64,000 bases of DNA from Epiperipatus broadwayi (GCA_028023455.1 JAQFVV010006203.1:7038821-7102820), one strand, 5' to 3'; positions 37,306 through 49,930 are shown, numbered from the stretch's first letter. The notes: a model not told the origin generated them from the letters alone. Made by a program: numbers and translations.

Positions 37306-37774
37306 CTTATATATTATAATATTTTTATACAATATATATATGTAAAAAGTATTTTGTGTAATATATTTACAAGAACGAAATTAAATTAAAAGAAGAGGTT
37401 TATATACCTCAAATATTGGTCATGCTCTGTAAAAGATATTCACTTGTGATACCTTGAGGCCAGAGAGAATAGATGATGATGCAGAATATATAAGTTATTG
37501 CAGATGGACTGAGCAACACAATATAAAGAAATAATGGAAAACCCTTATTTAATATATATATACAATTAAAATAGATTTTATTTCAAATACATCTTATTTC
37601 TTTAGTTGGATTGGCTAATCATTATTATAAAATCTAGTATATCATTCTGTTAATTCAGTAAATGTTATTTAACAAATTCATATGTTTTGGACTTTTTTTA
37701 TTAAATATATTTACTTCAGCTGTATTTTACATTTCATGATAATCATTAATAGGCATTTTTGAATGATTATGTGT
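37306..37774. other. Unassigned AT-rich DNA
   Basis: No recognisable feature. Confidence 0.4.
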
Positions 37775-37975
37775 ACTTTACATGGTGTTTAGCAGTAACA
37801 GAGTGTCAGCCTCTGGGTTGAAGTCCTCAGATCAATTCCAATGCTTGCACTTCTAAATATTCAAATTTTTTATAAACTCGTAAGCAGTAAAGCTATTTGA
37901 CAATTCCATTTTGGGCACTTTTGATGCTCAAATTTCTTATGGACTGTCAAGCAATAAAGCCATTCATTTTTTTTA
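37775..37975 (+). repeat. SINE remnant (family B) with duplicated body
   Basis: tRNA-like head: GGTGTTTAGCAGTAACAGAG, then CTCAGATCAATTCCAATGC. The body unit (TTTATAAACTCGTAAGCAGTAAAG) is present twice in tandem, about 68 bases apart (the second reads TCTTATGGACTGTCAAGCAA). The same body follows the heads at 3110 and 46760. Confidence 0.5.
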
Positions 37976-40089
37976 AATGATTATGATTATTTTGATTATT
38001 GATGAAAAAAAATGGCAACATAAACACACAATCCTATTGTTTCTATAGGGTGGAGGAATGACTGAGGGCATAAGAGCTTCATTCTTTCCTAATGTGAGTG
38101 AGTGAAGATAGTAAAGACATACTGTAAATATAGAAGAAAATGCTTGATCATCTATAATCTTAATAATTTAAGAACTCATTAAAGTATGTGATGTTTAAAA
38201 TAGAGATGATACAATAAAAAGTTTTAAGAGGGTAACAAGAATGGCAAATTAGCATAGATAATGGATGACTTTTTTGTATGTTAGAGTCTATGTATTTCCC
38301 TCATTACTTCAAAAAGTTTTGATTGTGTAAGAGAATGTTATTCTTAAAGGTTTTTTTTTCTGCAATAGTATTTTTGTTGGAAGAATTAATAATTCTACAT
38401 TTATTTTTTATGATTAACACATTGGCTAAGGATTTTCTAGTTGTTTTTTTGTACATTCTGGATGAGAACTAAGAAGAAAATTCTCAGAAAGGTTATTATT
38501 CCTATAATTGGAGAAAGTGAAAGAGAACTTGCAGAGAGAAAATTAGGGCTGATTTATTTGTATGATATGAAAGTATCAATATTTGGAATTTGTAATTAAT
38601 GCGTGGCATAAAATTGGTAAAAGTTTTTATAAGGCAATGTAAATACAATAATTATGGATATAAATATTGAAGTAGTATAATTTAGTTAAATTTGTGTGTT
38701 GGTAACTGATCAGTTAGTTTCTTAGGAGAATATGTGACATCTGGATGTGACAAGTTGAACTTTAATCCGGTGATATTTAGCTCTGAAGTCTATCATTCTT
38801 CCACTGTTATAAGTAGCATAGTAGATATATATAGCTGCAATAAGTAGTATCCTAAGTCAATTTGCAATCCAGAGATAAAATTAGATATTCTTTCATAATT
38901 ATGGTTCACATTGATTCAGTTTTGCAAATGATTTTCTATTGTCAAGATTGCATTGACTATCAGAGCATCTTTTTTTGCACTTGAATAGAAAGAAATAAGA
39001 TTAACTTGATGCTTCAAATTTAGAATTAATCTGATTACATGATAGTTTGTGAGTTGAAATTTTTTAGGTAGAGTGCTGTTTCAAATAAACTGTTATGTGA
39101 ATGTATGACTAGTTATGTGAATTGTCTTGGAATGAAAAAGAGATTTTTTGAATGTCTTGGAATGTCATGTGAAGAATTACTTTAGTTTATAATTTCATTA
39201 GATATAAAGATGAATATTTTTATAGATACATTTTGTTTATTTCAAATAGCATATTCTGGAAATTTCAAAATGATATTAATTTGATTTCCCCATTATCTAT
39301 TAAAGTTATTATTAATTCAAAAAATAATTAGATTCAATAAGAAATTAGCAGTATAATTTTATCAACTAACTACCTATAAAAAACAAGCATCTTTTTATAT
39401 ACAATTTGTAATACTGAAAATATTCAACTAGAGGTATATTAATTAATTCTTGTTTGTATTTGTATATTAGCATAGCTTCCTTTATTTTCCTTTTGTTGTT
39501 ATTTTTTTACAATTTGCAATATTTTATTTATAATTGTAGTACACACAACTCTAATAATAACAAATATAAAGAAATGGTATTATTTTTGTTTGTATTTATT
39601 AGTGAACTGAATTAAAATACATTAAAAGTTATTCTGATTTTTGTTTGTGTTATGATCGTCTCTCCTTCCCCCTTTCACCTTCTGCGTCATTAAATTCTTT
39701 GTTTATGAACTTTACAAAAAAGCATTCTTAAAATTTGACTTTTACTGTTTAGTGTTTAAAATATAAAATAATATTTTATTATAATTTTTAACAACTATTA
39801 TGAAAGTATTATGGTTATTTTACTGCATGATATCTCAATATATCCTGATTATAAATTTGTCTTTAGTATTTAATGTGGTTTACAACTATTGAATCATTTT
39901 GTATTATATTCAACTCTTAATACAGTTACTTATGTTCTGCTCCATTTTTATTATTGCTCTTTTTTTTTTTTGTCACAAAATTTTAGTGTTAATAATTTCT
40001 TTTCTGTAGGTGGTTTATGTATGTGTTTATGGAACCATGCAAAGGTTTTTTTTTAAAAAAAAATTTAAAAAGAATATTTTAAATAGTAT
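37976..40089. other. Unassigned AT-rich DNA
   Basis: 2.1 kb without recognisable genes or repeats. Confidence 0.4.
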
Positions 40090-41071
40090 AGTAATCTATA
40101 GTCATCATCATTATCATTTTCAAAAATTATCAATCCACTGCAGGATGAAGATCCCTTCAAGTTTATCCCTGTTTTTTTAATCTTTAGCTTTGTTTCGCAT
40201 CCATCTCACATGTAGTCTATTTCTAGGACTTTTACAATCTCTTCAAATTCAGTTTAGAATTTCAACTGTTCACTTATTATGTACTCTTCTAGCTATATGT
40301 CCAGCTCAGCTCCATTTTAGTCTTTTAATTTTTTCAATGATGTCAGTAACACCTATTTGTTCTCTCACCCATGTATTTTGTTTATGATCTCTTTTTGTTA
40401 CTGCTAACATAATCTCCCCATACTTCTTTAAGTAGTCTGAAATCTCTGTAGTGCTCTTCTGTTAAGTGTCCAAGTTTCAGATTCATAAGTAAGAACTGGT
40501 AAACACATTTATTAAAAATCTTCCTTTTCAAACACATAGGCATGTTTCCTTTTAATATTAAGGTATTCCTACCAAAAATACTCCAAATTTAATTCTGTGA
40601 TTAATTTCATCCATTGTGTTACCACTGTAGTAATAATCTGACCAGAGTATTTGTTGTTGTTAACTTCTTCTAATTCATCATTATCAATCTTTTTTTTTAC
40701 TTTTGAGGAAATCCATTGAATATTACTTTTTTTTTTTTAACATTTATTTTCAGTTCTACTTTTTGATTTTCATTAAATAACCTTTAAACATTTCCTGAAG
40801 TTCTGAAGCATTATTTGCAAAAACAATTATATGTCTGTAAAGTCTTGATGATTTAAATAATCTCTGTTTACTTTTTGGTAGTTTACTCTTAGCGTGTTGA
40901 AACCACTTGAGGGCATAATTTTGATGAAACAAACAGAAACATTACATTACCAGGCCCTTGTTGTTTTTTTGATTTAGAATAAATAAAATCATAAATAATG
41001 TAATTTATATAAAAGAAATAAAATAAATTCAAGAAATCCTTTTTTTTTTTTTGGTAATTTTTATTTTTTAA

Positions 41072-41410
41072 AAATAAAATTTGGAATTTTAACAACAATA
41101 AATAAAAACATAATTTGTTCAAAACTACTTCCTATGCATGCAAATAAAAATTGTAACTTTAACATGATGAAAAATAAATAATTTTTCTAAAACGACATTG
41201 ATACAATGGGGAAAAAAAATTGGAATTTTAACAGGAATAGAAATAAATAATTTTTCCAAAACAACATCGTGGCCATGCAAATAAAATTTGTAATTTTAAC
41301 ATGAATAGAAATAAAGAAGTTCTCAAAAACAACTTTGTGGCCATGCACATATAATTTGTAATTTTATCAAGTCTTAAAAATGAAACAGGTATTTTTGACA
41401 ACATAATAAA
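41072..41410. repeat. ~68-bp tandem repeat inside Merlin
   Basis: Five diverged copies begin near 41072, 41142, 41211, 41279 and 41347. Each has AAATAAAATTTGTAATTTTA, then AATAAATAATTTTTC, and usually GGCCATGC at the end. It lies between the left TIR and the transposase 3' end. Confidence 0.8.
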
Positions 41411-41479
41411 AAATGTTAATGAAATAAAAAAATAGTTCAACAATCATGTTCCAAATTACACTGAGCAAACACGTTACTC

Positions 41480-42374
41480 AAAGCTCTAATAAAATGGCCT
41501 GGAAAATGTCTTCAGACTTGTGGACATGCCACCATATCCACTCCACCAGGTAGGTGTCCAGTGATTTTCTAGTTGTGCTGCATTGTTTTTTATTGCGTCA
41601 TTTCAACAATCCCCACATGCACTCGATATTCTGGGTATGTGCGCCTGTTCTGGGGTAGACAAAGTTGTAGCGGTGGTTTACTGTCACGTGTTTGTAACAT
41701 GCAGCCTCGAGATCTGATATGTTATAACCCTTTCACCAGTCTGAGTAGAAGATATAGAGCCAGGTTTCACATTATCATGAATGACCTGCAGAAGGGTGGC
41801 TGCAGATCCATAGGGAACATCTACAACAAAGCAGTCTCTGGTTTCATGGCACAAAACCCCACTGTTGTGGCAGCATTTTCCCCTGGTGTTTTTTCCTCTG
41901 GATGAATGTCTCATCCACTTCTACAATCGAGCTAGGCCCACCAATTTTGTTGCAGGGATGAGACATAAGGCTCTCGTGACAAAGTTCATGTAAGTCTGTT
42001 TGTCCAATGGACCATAGTATGCCTAGACATGACCAAATTGCTGACAGCCCTTCTGATGGTTAACTCATCATGGCTCCAATAGTAGAGTAGACATACAGTC
42101 TTCACAAAATCAAGCCGTGAAACCTCGAATTAGGTCTCCCTTGGCGAATTGAACAGCGATGGCCACAGGAACTAGTCTTGCATTTCAAATGGTAGCTTCT
42201 GCAATGATAAAGTTGTATCTCTTGGGTGCACAAACACTTCTTCATGGCTGGCAGTACTCCATGATGTTGTAAAAATTGGATCGCATCATGTTCTGTTATG
42301 GGTGACTTCCAAACTTTAACATTGTTTACTTTTAGTTCAGCCATTTTAATGGTCTCACAATTTTTCTCACGCAA
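41480..42374 (-). pseudogene. Merlin (IS1595/ISXO2-type) transposase
   Basis: Starting near 42374 or, more likely, the ATG at 42344 (MAELKVNNVKVWKSP). N-terminal Cys-rich zinc-ribbon-like part with LKCKTSSCGHRCSIRQGR (~42195-42140). Core: SSIVEVDETF (~41935-41905, first catalytic Asp), then GFCAMKPETALLQMFPMD. PGSISSTQTGERVITYQ follows (~41775-41720), where the second catalytic Asp should be but Thr is found. NHRYNFVYPRTGAHTQNIE (~41690-41620) carries the conserved Glu, and YLVEWIWWH (~41550-41520) lies near the C-terminus. Several frame changes and stops separate these pieces. It is a dead gene, because the frame is broken and one catalytic residue is replaced. The family is clear from the GAHTQNIE motif. 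Confidence 0.85.
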
Positions 42375-44830
42375 ATGTGAATTTTAGCATGACTTTGTAA
42401 GAAATACTCTTACACCTCCCCTTTGACAATTAATTAAAGTGTCACCCTTGACTAGAGAAGCGGGTCAAACTTTCCACAATTTTTATTAGGTCATACATCA
42501 TTGTATTTGGAAAATAATAACTTGACCATGAAAATTATAACACTATTGACAGTCTCAATTACACACACTCTCAAAAAATATAACAGCGAAATTTAAAATG
42601 GGATTTCTCGTATAAACTGCATAAAACTAAGTTCTCCATCAGTGGCCACTGCGACAGAATAAACTTCCTATTTCTGAGCTGTAGCATAGAAATAGGCACC
42701 ACACACAAGCTAAATGGACTATTTCTATGCTTAAGCATTGAAATAAAATGTTATATAGTGGTGAGGCCACTTAAATGGCATATTTCTATGTATTTGCATA
42801 GAAATTATGCCCTCAAGCAGTTTCAACATGCTAAGAGTAAACAACCTACTTTTTTCCACTTCCCATTTTAATCGATAAAATATTTATTGCAAAACTGCTA
42901 TAAATTTTTTTTTGTGATATGGTATCACTCTGCTTTATACCCATGTCAATATTAATTCTCTTAATATCACTATGTTATTGAATTATTGCTGTTCATTTTG
43001 ATAAATATTTTTTAGAATATGATAATATCCTTAGTCTATATTTTGATGATCCAATGGTTTAATCTCTGAAGAAATACTTATAGAATCAAATGATTTTTTA
43101 TAATCTACAAATCTAAAACATAATGATGACAAATATTCATTGGCCTTTTCTATAATTTTTTTTCATTACTTGGATATGATCCACTGAGCTAAAACCACTT
43201 TTAAATTCAGTTTGTTTTTTTGATTGGTTAATTAAATCCAATGTTTTCTATAGACAAGTTGTGATAATCTTTGTAAAAGTTTTACTTAGAAGTGATAAAA
43301 GACTGATAGGTTTTTAATTTCTAATATTTTCCATATCTTTTTTAGATATCAATATTAGTATTGTATTTTTTCAATTATCTGATATATCTTTATCAATTAT
43401 ATATTTGGTATATAACTTTGCCAACAATTTTTCTATTTCTTTACTTGCTTTTAAAAAATAAAATTAATTCTATCATTATCTGGAGTTTTTCGCTTTTTTG
43501 TAAATTGAGTTGCATGACTTCAATTAAAATGTTGGGCAATTCAGAATAATTGTAGGGAATACTTCTTGTACTTTATTGTTATATAATTCTTTTTTTTTTT
43601 CCATATATTTTATGATGACATCTCTCTTTATAGTAATAGTTTTATATTTTCTTATTGCAGAAATGTTTCCTACCAACACCAAGATGATGTTTTAAACCAT
43701 TGAGATTTATTCTTTCGTAGAGATTTCCTTGCTAATTCACAATTATATTTTCATATAACATTAACTCTTTTTCGTACCTTTTTTACAAAATTCTAGATAT
43801 TCAATTCTTAATGGATCATTTTTATATATTTCCATATTTCTTCTCCATAAATTGTTTTGTCTTTTTAGAAATTTTACTGGTCAATTGCTGCTCTTTTGCA
43901 TCAGGTTTTTTTTTGTCACAGTCTTTAATAATTCAGTTATCTTTCTATTAATTTTGTTCACATCTGAACCATCTTCAAAATCTGTTATTATTTTGAGATG
44001 ATTTGTAAATTCAAATTTAAATTCATTGACGATCATTTCTTGTGTTGAATTTATTAATAACATTACAATCTTGAAATATATATTTTCTGTTTGTCAAAAT
44101 ATAATCCAAATGCTGTTGTATTTTATTTTGTTGCTTCCATATTCATTTACATTTAGCATTTTTCTTAAGGAAAGAATCTTTTTCTGTGAACTGTATAAGT
44201 TTGTGTCTTCTCTAATTTCTATCACAATAACCAAATTTAACCCACAGCACTTTCATCTTTTAATCATTTACCAATTCTAGCATTAAAGTCTCCCATGATA
44301 ATTTTAAAATGTTGTTTGATATTCATATAAAAATCACCCGTTTCTTCATTACAATAAGAACTTGTTGTTACATAAACCTGAATTATCTGCATTTGGTATC
44401 TTCCTTTAAGTTAAATAACTAATTCTGCCATTCTGTCTAATCCTCTATCAATCTCCACAATGTCATTCTTCCACTTTTTATTTATAATGAATCCTACTTC
44501 ACTTATGCTACTAATATTGGTACCTTTGTATAAAAAATACATGTGCATGTCCACATTTTAAATCAGTTGTTTCTATCTTTGTTTAACTTCACAATGTCCT
44601 ATTTAATATTATCTTCCTTTATTTGAAATGAATCTACACTTGCAAGTATCTAAATAAAAGATCATTATCAAATAGCAGTCTGGTTCTTCAAACAGAATTC
44701 TTAACTCCTTCCACTCTTGCCAATTGCTGCCTTGGCTTGCTACTTTATAGCATTTTGAGAATAATTGTAAATGTCTATTAATAAAGACTTCATTCTGTCT
44801 TCAGGAAAACTCAAATGATATTTTAATTGT

Positions 44831-46755
44831 GAGCTATCGAACTACTGAGAATGAAGACCATGATATTTCTTGATCTTAAACTTGGAGGTAAAAAGCCAAT
44901 GTCTGATACCTGTTGGTAAGTATCTCATCCATGTTCATATACTATATGAATAATCAAATAATAATAGCTATGAGAAGAATGTATTGAGTGGATATTAAGA
45001 ATTTGCCCTGCGAATACCTTTAAGCTCCCAAGAACGAATCAAAATCACTTTTCATTTAACAGCGAATTTCTTTCTGCTGCCAGTAATCTATAATAACAGT
45101 AAAAAAAAAAAGAAAATAAATGTAATAGTAATCTGACATACAGTTTATTTTGTTAGCTTGAATATTCTTTTGTTTGGAATTCTGTGAGCAAACAAGAAAG
45201 ACAAACAAATGGATAATGGATCAGTCTAGAATTGAACTTTCAGTTATAGTAACACTTGTTGAAAAAAAGAGACCAACAAAATCATCACTATGATAAATAT
45301 GCCTTTGAGTAATCGGAAAAATCAAACTGATGGTAATTCTTTTGAAGAAATATTATTCATATGATACTGTTGAATGGACATTACCTATTACTAATATAGT
45401 TATATCATTTATCGATAGAAGGAACTTGACCCTGCATGTTACGAGATATTTGTGATAATTCTTCAGAATATATATAAATATACAGTTTTGATTCTTCCAT
45501 GCTACATGTTCAATTATTTAACTTTTTTTTATATCTAGGATTTTCATTGTGGTATCAACACTATCTAAATATTGTTATTATGTATTGTTTGGAATTTACT
45601 ATCAATGCTAATTTGAAGAGGAGCCTAAATATATTTCCATTCCCAGGAATAGATTCCCTGAGTTATTGTCAATAGAATATCTTTTAAAATTATATTACAG
45701 TGAGTAGTTTATACAGATAAATTTCATTCCTGATGATTGGCTAAGATATTTGTTGGATAAAGTTTGTTCAATTGTTAATCTTGGATTAATAATTTTACTG
45801 ATTTAAGATGTAATTGGGTATTGTTTGGAGAAATTTATTGTTATGGGGAGAATATGTTAATTCAAGGATTAAAGGTTTCTTAATTGATTCCAAGTGAGAA
45901 AAGTAAAAAATAAATAAATCGTAGTTTGCTCAATTTGTTGAGTTTTATCTACAACTTTGCTCAAATATTAATTGATTTCCTAAGCAATGGCCCACACAGT
46001 TATTATTTAGTATCTGGAAAAATGGATACACATTAACCAAAAAATTGCTTGTAAACTTGAATATTTTTATTTTCTTATATAAAGAAAGTGAAGTGATAAA
46101 GTCTCTAAAACATTAATGTATGATTAATAATTAACCCAGCTTCAATATAAGTCTTTAGGAGCTCTTTAAAAGAAATCAGAAAGAGAAATAGCTGGATACA
46201 TATATATATATACAAATAATTTATATTGTATGTGAATAATACTGTACTAATACTATTGATAATTATATATTTTGTAAATTTACATCTCTGAGATCAGCGT
46301 AGAAAATTAACACTACTACATTTCTATTGGATAGAGTGAACTTCAAGAGCTATTATCCTTATTGATTTATCATTGAAGATTTGTTATACTTATTATCAAG
46401 AAGTATTGTATGTAGTTGGTTTGTAAGTTTTATTCATGACTATTTTATTTTGTAAGCAAAATAAGTAACCATTTAATAACAATTATCAATGGTCTCTTCA
46501 TGCTGTAGTTTAAAACAAAGTCTTTGTTGAAAAATTCAAATTAGATATTTGCATTTTTATTTATAATATTCAGTTATTTCCTCTTTTTTTAAAAAATTCA
46601 TCTTTATTACAAAACTATTATTCTTTTCTTAATAATTTGCATAATGATAATTTTCTTTTATGTTTAAGTATTAATATTTCTTCATTCATTTTACAGCATT
46701 TTTATGCTCTTTTGTTATTTTTTTTTTTAATGTTTCTCTAATAATATTCATTAAT
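44831..46755. other. Unassigned AT-rich DNA
   Basis: Nothing recognisable in 1.9 kb. A TA run at 46199-46213. Confidence 0.4.
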
Positions 46756-46759
46756 TTAA

Positions 46760-46872
46760 TGTCTTGCATAATTTAAGGTATTAGACTTGGCAGTATAAGG
46801 TCCTCTAATTGATCCCACTTCTTATGAGAACTTCCAAGCAATAGAATCATTTTGTTTTTTTATTAATGATTA
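46760..46872 (+). repeat. SINE remnant (family B)
   Basis: Head: AAGGTATTAGACTTGGCAGT, then CTCTAATTGATCCC. Body: TTATGAGAACTTCCAAGCAA. Same arrangement as at 3110 and 37775. Confidence 0.4.
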
Positions 46873-47455
46873 TTTGATGAAATGTTTTATAATCAAATTC
46901 TCACCAAATCTTTTCTATGTCTTAGATTATTTGCACTTATTTATCAGTGAAGAATTTATTAGCTTCACACTATTAAATCAAAATGCTTTAGATTTGCCTA
47001 TATATTTAGAAAAATAGGTTGAAGATAAGAGTGGCCGCTCTTGTCTTTATAAAGTCGAATCTTCCATATAAGATTTGTAGAGGTCTCTTTTATAATAAAT
47101 TAAACACTCAAGGTGCTTGTGCTAAGATTATAGCCTTATATTAGTATTACATGTTGACATGGCACATTGCACTTAATAAAAATAATATTTGCAATGAATT
47201 TGTATTCATTCAAAAATAAGTAGTGGAAAGATAGAATCCATGAAATTTTGAATAATTGTCCAAGATTGCCATTTGAAATCTAGGTATAAAATTTTATTTT
47301 ACAGGTAGCTAATGAAAGCAATTAATTTTGCATTTTTACAGATGATTTTAAGAGTGACTGAATATATTAATCATATAGTAAAATGCTCAAATGAAGTACT
47401 TCTGAGTCTCTTTTTATGAGGTAAATATGTTTTGCAGAAAATCGCACAAAAAAAA
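46873..47455. other. Unassigned DNA
   Basis: No gene recognised. 47030-47080 is less AT-rich (GAGTGGCCGCTCTTGTC), origin unknown. Confidence 0.35.
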
Positions 47456-47480
47456 AAAACACACACACACACACAAAAAG
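47446..47480. repeat. A-run and CA microsatellite
   Basis: A run of A is followed by about nine CA units and a short A tail. Confidence 0.9.
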
Positions 47481-48054
47481 ACTTACCTTGAAAAATTGGA
47501 AATACATTCCGTAATTTTCAAATTATGCATAAAATCAAATCAATGAGGTGAAATTAGGTGAAATTATTTTAAAATTTGCATCAAAAGATTAGGAAATAAT
47601 AAAAAATTTTTTTTGAATATCTGAAAATAATTGATAGTACAAATTTAAAAAATTTTTTTTTATCAACTTTTTAATTTTATTCAAAACAACAAGTACATAT
47701 TATGATATCTAATTTGTTTTACATTTTTCATATGTATGTGAGTATGTATTTAATCATCATCACTACTGGACAATATGCAGGTTTGTTTGTAAACTGGTAT
47801 GAAATCACATTTGCCATTAGAAAAAACACAATCAGCAGAATTAGTGCCAGCTTCAGTTTCATTATGTGATAATGGATTTTTGGTGACAAAATAATGAGTA
47901 ATTAAACTTTGAGGCAATGATTTATAATTCATTATAAAGTTCCCGATATCCAGACATACAATTATTTAGCTCACCCTGGAATTTAAAGACTCATTCAGAA
48001 TCTGGGTCATTAACAAGAAAATGATTTACCAATTGATTAGAAAGTTGAAGAGCT

Positions 48055-48798
48055 TCAATCATTTTTGCACTCAAGGGTATAGGTTCCACTTCCATGTCAT
48101 TATCATTTTCTGAATCTTCAGTGGTATCCTAACTCAAAGCAATAACATCAATGGCACTTAAGGCATCATCCACAAGCAATTCATCAATATTATTTTGGCT
48201 AAAAGGAGCAAAATCTCTTCTATCAATATTATATGTCAAAGTAATGATTTCATTTGATAATGCCAGTATTTGAATATCTGCATTATTTTCAAGACGTGTA
48301 GGCTAAGCCTTTTTCCAACAGGCATTTAAAGTGTATGCTTTTATTTGAGCAATAGAAAGTGCAACATGATTTAAAACAGTCAAAAATAGAAAAAAAAAAA
48401 AATCCAAGCATCAGTTACTACTGTTTCAATCATTTTTGCACTCAAGGGTATAGGTTCCACTTCCATGTCATTATCATTTTCTGAATCTTCAGTGGTATCC
48501 TAACTCAAAGCAATAACATCAATGGCACTTAAGGCATCATCCACAAGCAATTCATCAATATTATTTTGGCTAAAAGGAGCAAAATCTCTTCTATCAATAT
48601 TATATGTCAAAGTAATGATTTCATTTGATAATGCCAGTATTTGAATATCTGCATTATTTTCAAGACGTGTAGGCTAAGCCTTTTTCCAACAGGCATTTAA
48701 AGTGTATGCTTTTATTTGAGCAATAGAAAGTGCAACATGATTTAAAACAGTCAAAAATAGAAAAAAAAAAAAATCCAAGCATCAGTTACTACTGTTTC
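48055..48798. repeat. Near-exact 371-bp tandem duplication
   Basis: Two adjacent 371-base copies (about 48055-48427 and 48428-48798) inside the Tigger pseudogene. On the minus strand each runs from ETVVTDAW-like sequence to the acidic SENDNDMEVEPIPLSAKMI stretch. The only difference I see is one base in an A run. They are too alike for the decayed context, so this is either a very recent duplication or an assembly artefact. Confidence 0.9.
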
Positions 48799-48959
48799 TA
48801 GTTTATCCAATATGAATTCAAAAGTGTGTTTAACATAATATTGTTCAAAAGTTGAAATTATACCTTGGTCTAATGGCTGAAAAATGCGTGTTGTATTGGG
48901 TGGAAGAAAAATTGCTTTTATATTTGGATAGTCTAAATATGTATGACCTGGTGCATTGT

Positions 48960-49121
48960 CAGTACATAATAAAACTTTAAAATTTAGACTTTTTTGTTTC
49001 ATATATGTTTCAATCTCTGGTATAAGACTTGGTTCATTATCAATACATAATAAAACTTTAAAATCTAAACATTTTTGTTTTGTATATGTTTCAGTCTTTG
49101 ATACAAAGCAATTATTTAACC
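48960..49121. repeat. 81-bp in-frame duplication in transposase
   Basis: The segment starting near 48960 (AGTACATAATAAAAC) recurs at 49041 (AATACATAATAAAAC) with several substitutions. On the minus strand it doubles the FKVLLC(I/T)DN(E/A)P block, which carries the second catalytic Asp. The related fragment at 63758-64000 has a single copy. Confidence 0.85.
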
Positions 49122-49930
49122 ATTCAGTAAGTATTGCAGTTGTCACTCAAGCTTTTGTATTAGTCATCCAATGTACTGGCAAAGGTTTGAAATCTTTACC
49201 TTTTAGAGTGTGTGGTCTTAGAGATCAATTTACTACAAGAGATTTTAACATCTGATCTGATGCATTGCTAGAAAGAAGCAATGTTATTCAATCTTTGCTT
49301 GCTTTAAACCCACTTACCTTTTTCTCACTCTTTGCAATGTAAGTTCAACTAGGTATTTTTTTCTAAAACAGTTCTGTTTAATCAGCATTGAATATCTGAT
49401 ATGGACTGTATCCTCCATCTTCAATAATTTTGGCTAATTTTTCTGGAAAAGTTTTGGTAGCTTCACCCATAAATTTACATTATGCACTCCATTCCTTTTT
49501 AAAAAATCTCTTTAGTCATTCTTTGCTAGATGAAAATTCTTTATCAGTCTGGAAGCAGAAGTAGATGGTTCTAATTGTTTCATTCATTCACAAAACTGAA
49601 GAGCTTTTCATTGAATTAGATTACAATTTAAATGAATTCTTTTTTGAGATAATTATTCTATCCAGAGTATTAGTGCTTATACCATTTTTTCTAATAAATT
49701 ATTTCTTGAATATTATGATAAATTGGCATTTAGTTTTGAATCAAAAGTAATAGATTTTCTTATTGCGTCTTCATTCTTTTTGATTCCTCTTATAGTCAGT
49801 TCTCCTAAATTAAAATGTTTACCAATTGCCATTATACTTCTTCTTTTGCTAAGCGATCTAAAATGTCAACTTTCATTTTTAAAGAAATTGCTTTTCTTGG
49901 GCATTTTTTCCTCTCCATTAAGATAAAAAA

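Larger units (their letters stand above)
40877..42846 (-). mobile_element. Merlin DNA transposon
   Basis: Terminal inverted repeats of ~45 bases start GGTAGTTTACTCTTAGCGTG on the left and, on the minus strand, GGTTGTTTACTCTTAGCATG on the right. They continue to GAGGGCATAATTT. Directly outside on both sides is TACTTTTT (40869-40876 and 42847-42854), a perfect 8-bp target duplication. Starting with GG and making an 8-bp duplication are hallmarks of the Merlin superfamily, and the decayed transposase inside agrees. Length 1,970 bases. Confidence 0.92.
40090..44830 (-). pseudogene. RTE-type LINE, near full-length but decayed
   Basis: Reading the minus strand from 44.6 kb downward gives RTE-clade ORF2 in order. 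Endonuclease: IIMGDFNARIGK (~44320-44285), HLDYILTNRKYIF (~44115-44080) and FNTRNDRQ (~44050). RT: PDNDRINFIFK (~43475), a YQSFITS block (~43295), SGSYPSNEKKL and NICHHYVLDL (~43190-43100). After the Merlin insertion: HRHIIVFANNASELQEM (~40840-40790, where FADD is replaced by FANN), then the C-terminal HRIKFG-like and GHLTEEHY-like blocks and KRDHKQNTWVREQIGVTD (~40400-40345). The minus-strand 3' end is a CAT/CATT-rich repeat at 40098-40125. Stops and frameshifts occur throughout. The Merlin element at 40877-42846 splits it. Confidence 0.75.
47750..49918 (-). pseudogene. Tigger/pogo transposase pseudogene
   Basis: From the ATG at 49918 downward: a CENP-B-type helix-turn-helix start (PRKAISLKMKVDILDRLAKE), IGKHFNLGELTIRGIKKNED, then FLKRNGVHNVNLWVK (~49510). 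Next is FPEKLAKIIEDGGYSPYQIF followed by NAD (~49455-49385), with the first catalytic Asp. VLLCTDNAPGHT (~48975-48940) has the second catalytic Asp, and LPPNTTRIFQPLDQGI (~48905-48860) the third. The C-terminal acidic region ends LSSSDDD at 47750. Many stops and frameshifts. Two later changes are plain: an 81-base in-frame duplication of the second catalytic block (48960-49121) and a 371-base tandem duplication further 3' (48055-48798). No terminal inverted repeats were found. Confidence 0.8.

Noticed and set aside
41072-41410. CRISPR-like array
   Set aside because: Units are contiguous and diverged without unique spacers, and the DNA is eukaryotic.
41573-41905. 110-codon plus-strand frame
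   Set aside because: It is antisense to the Merlin transposase, whose GAHTQNIE motif is on the minus strand.
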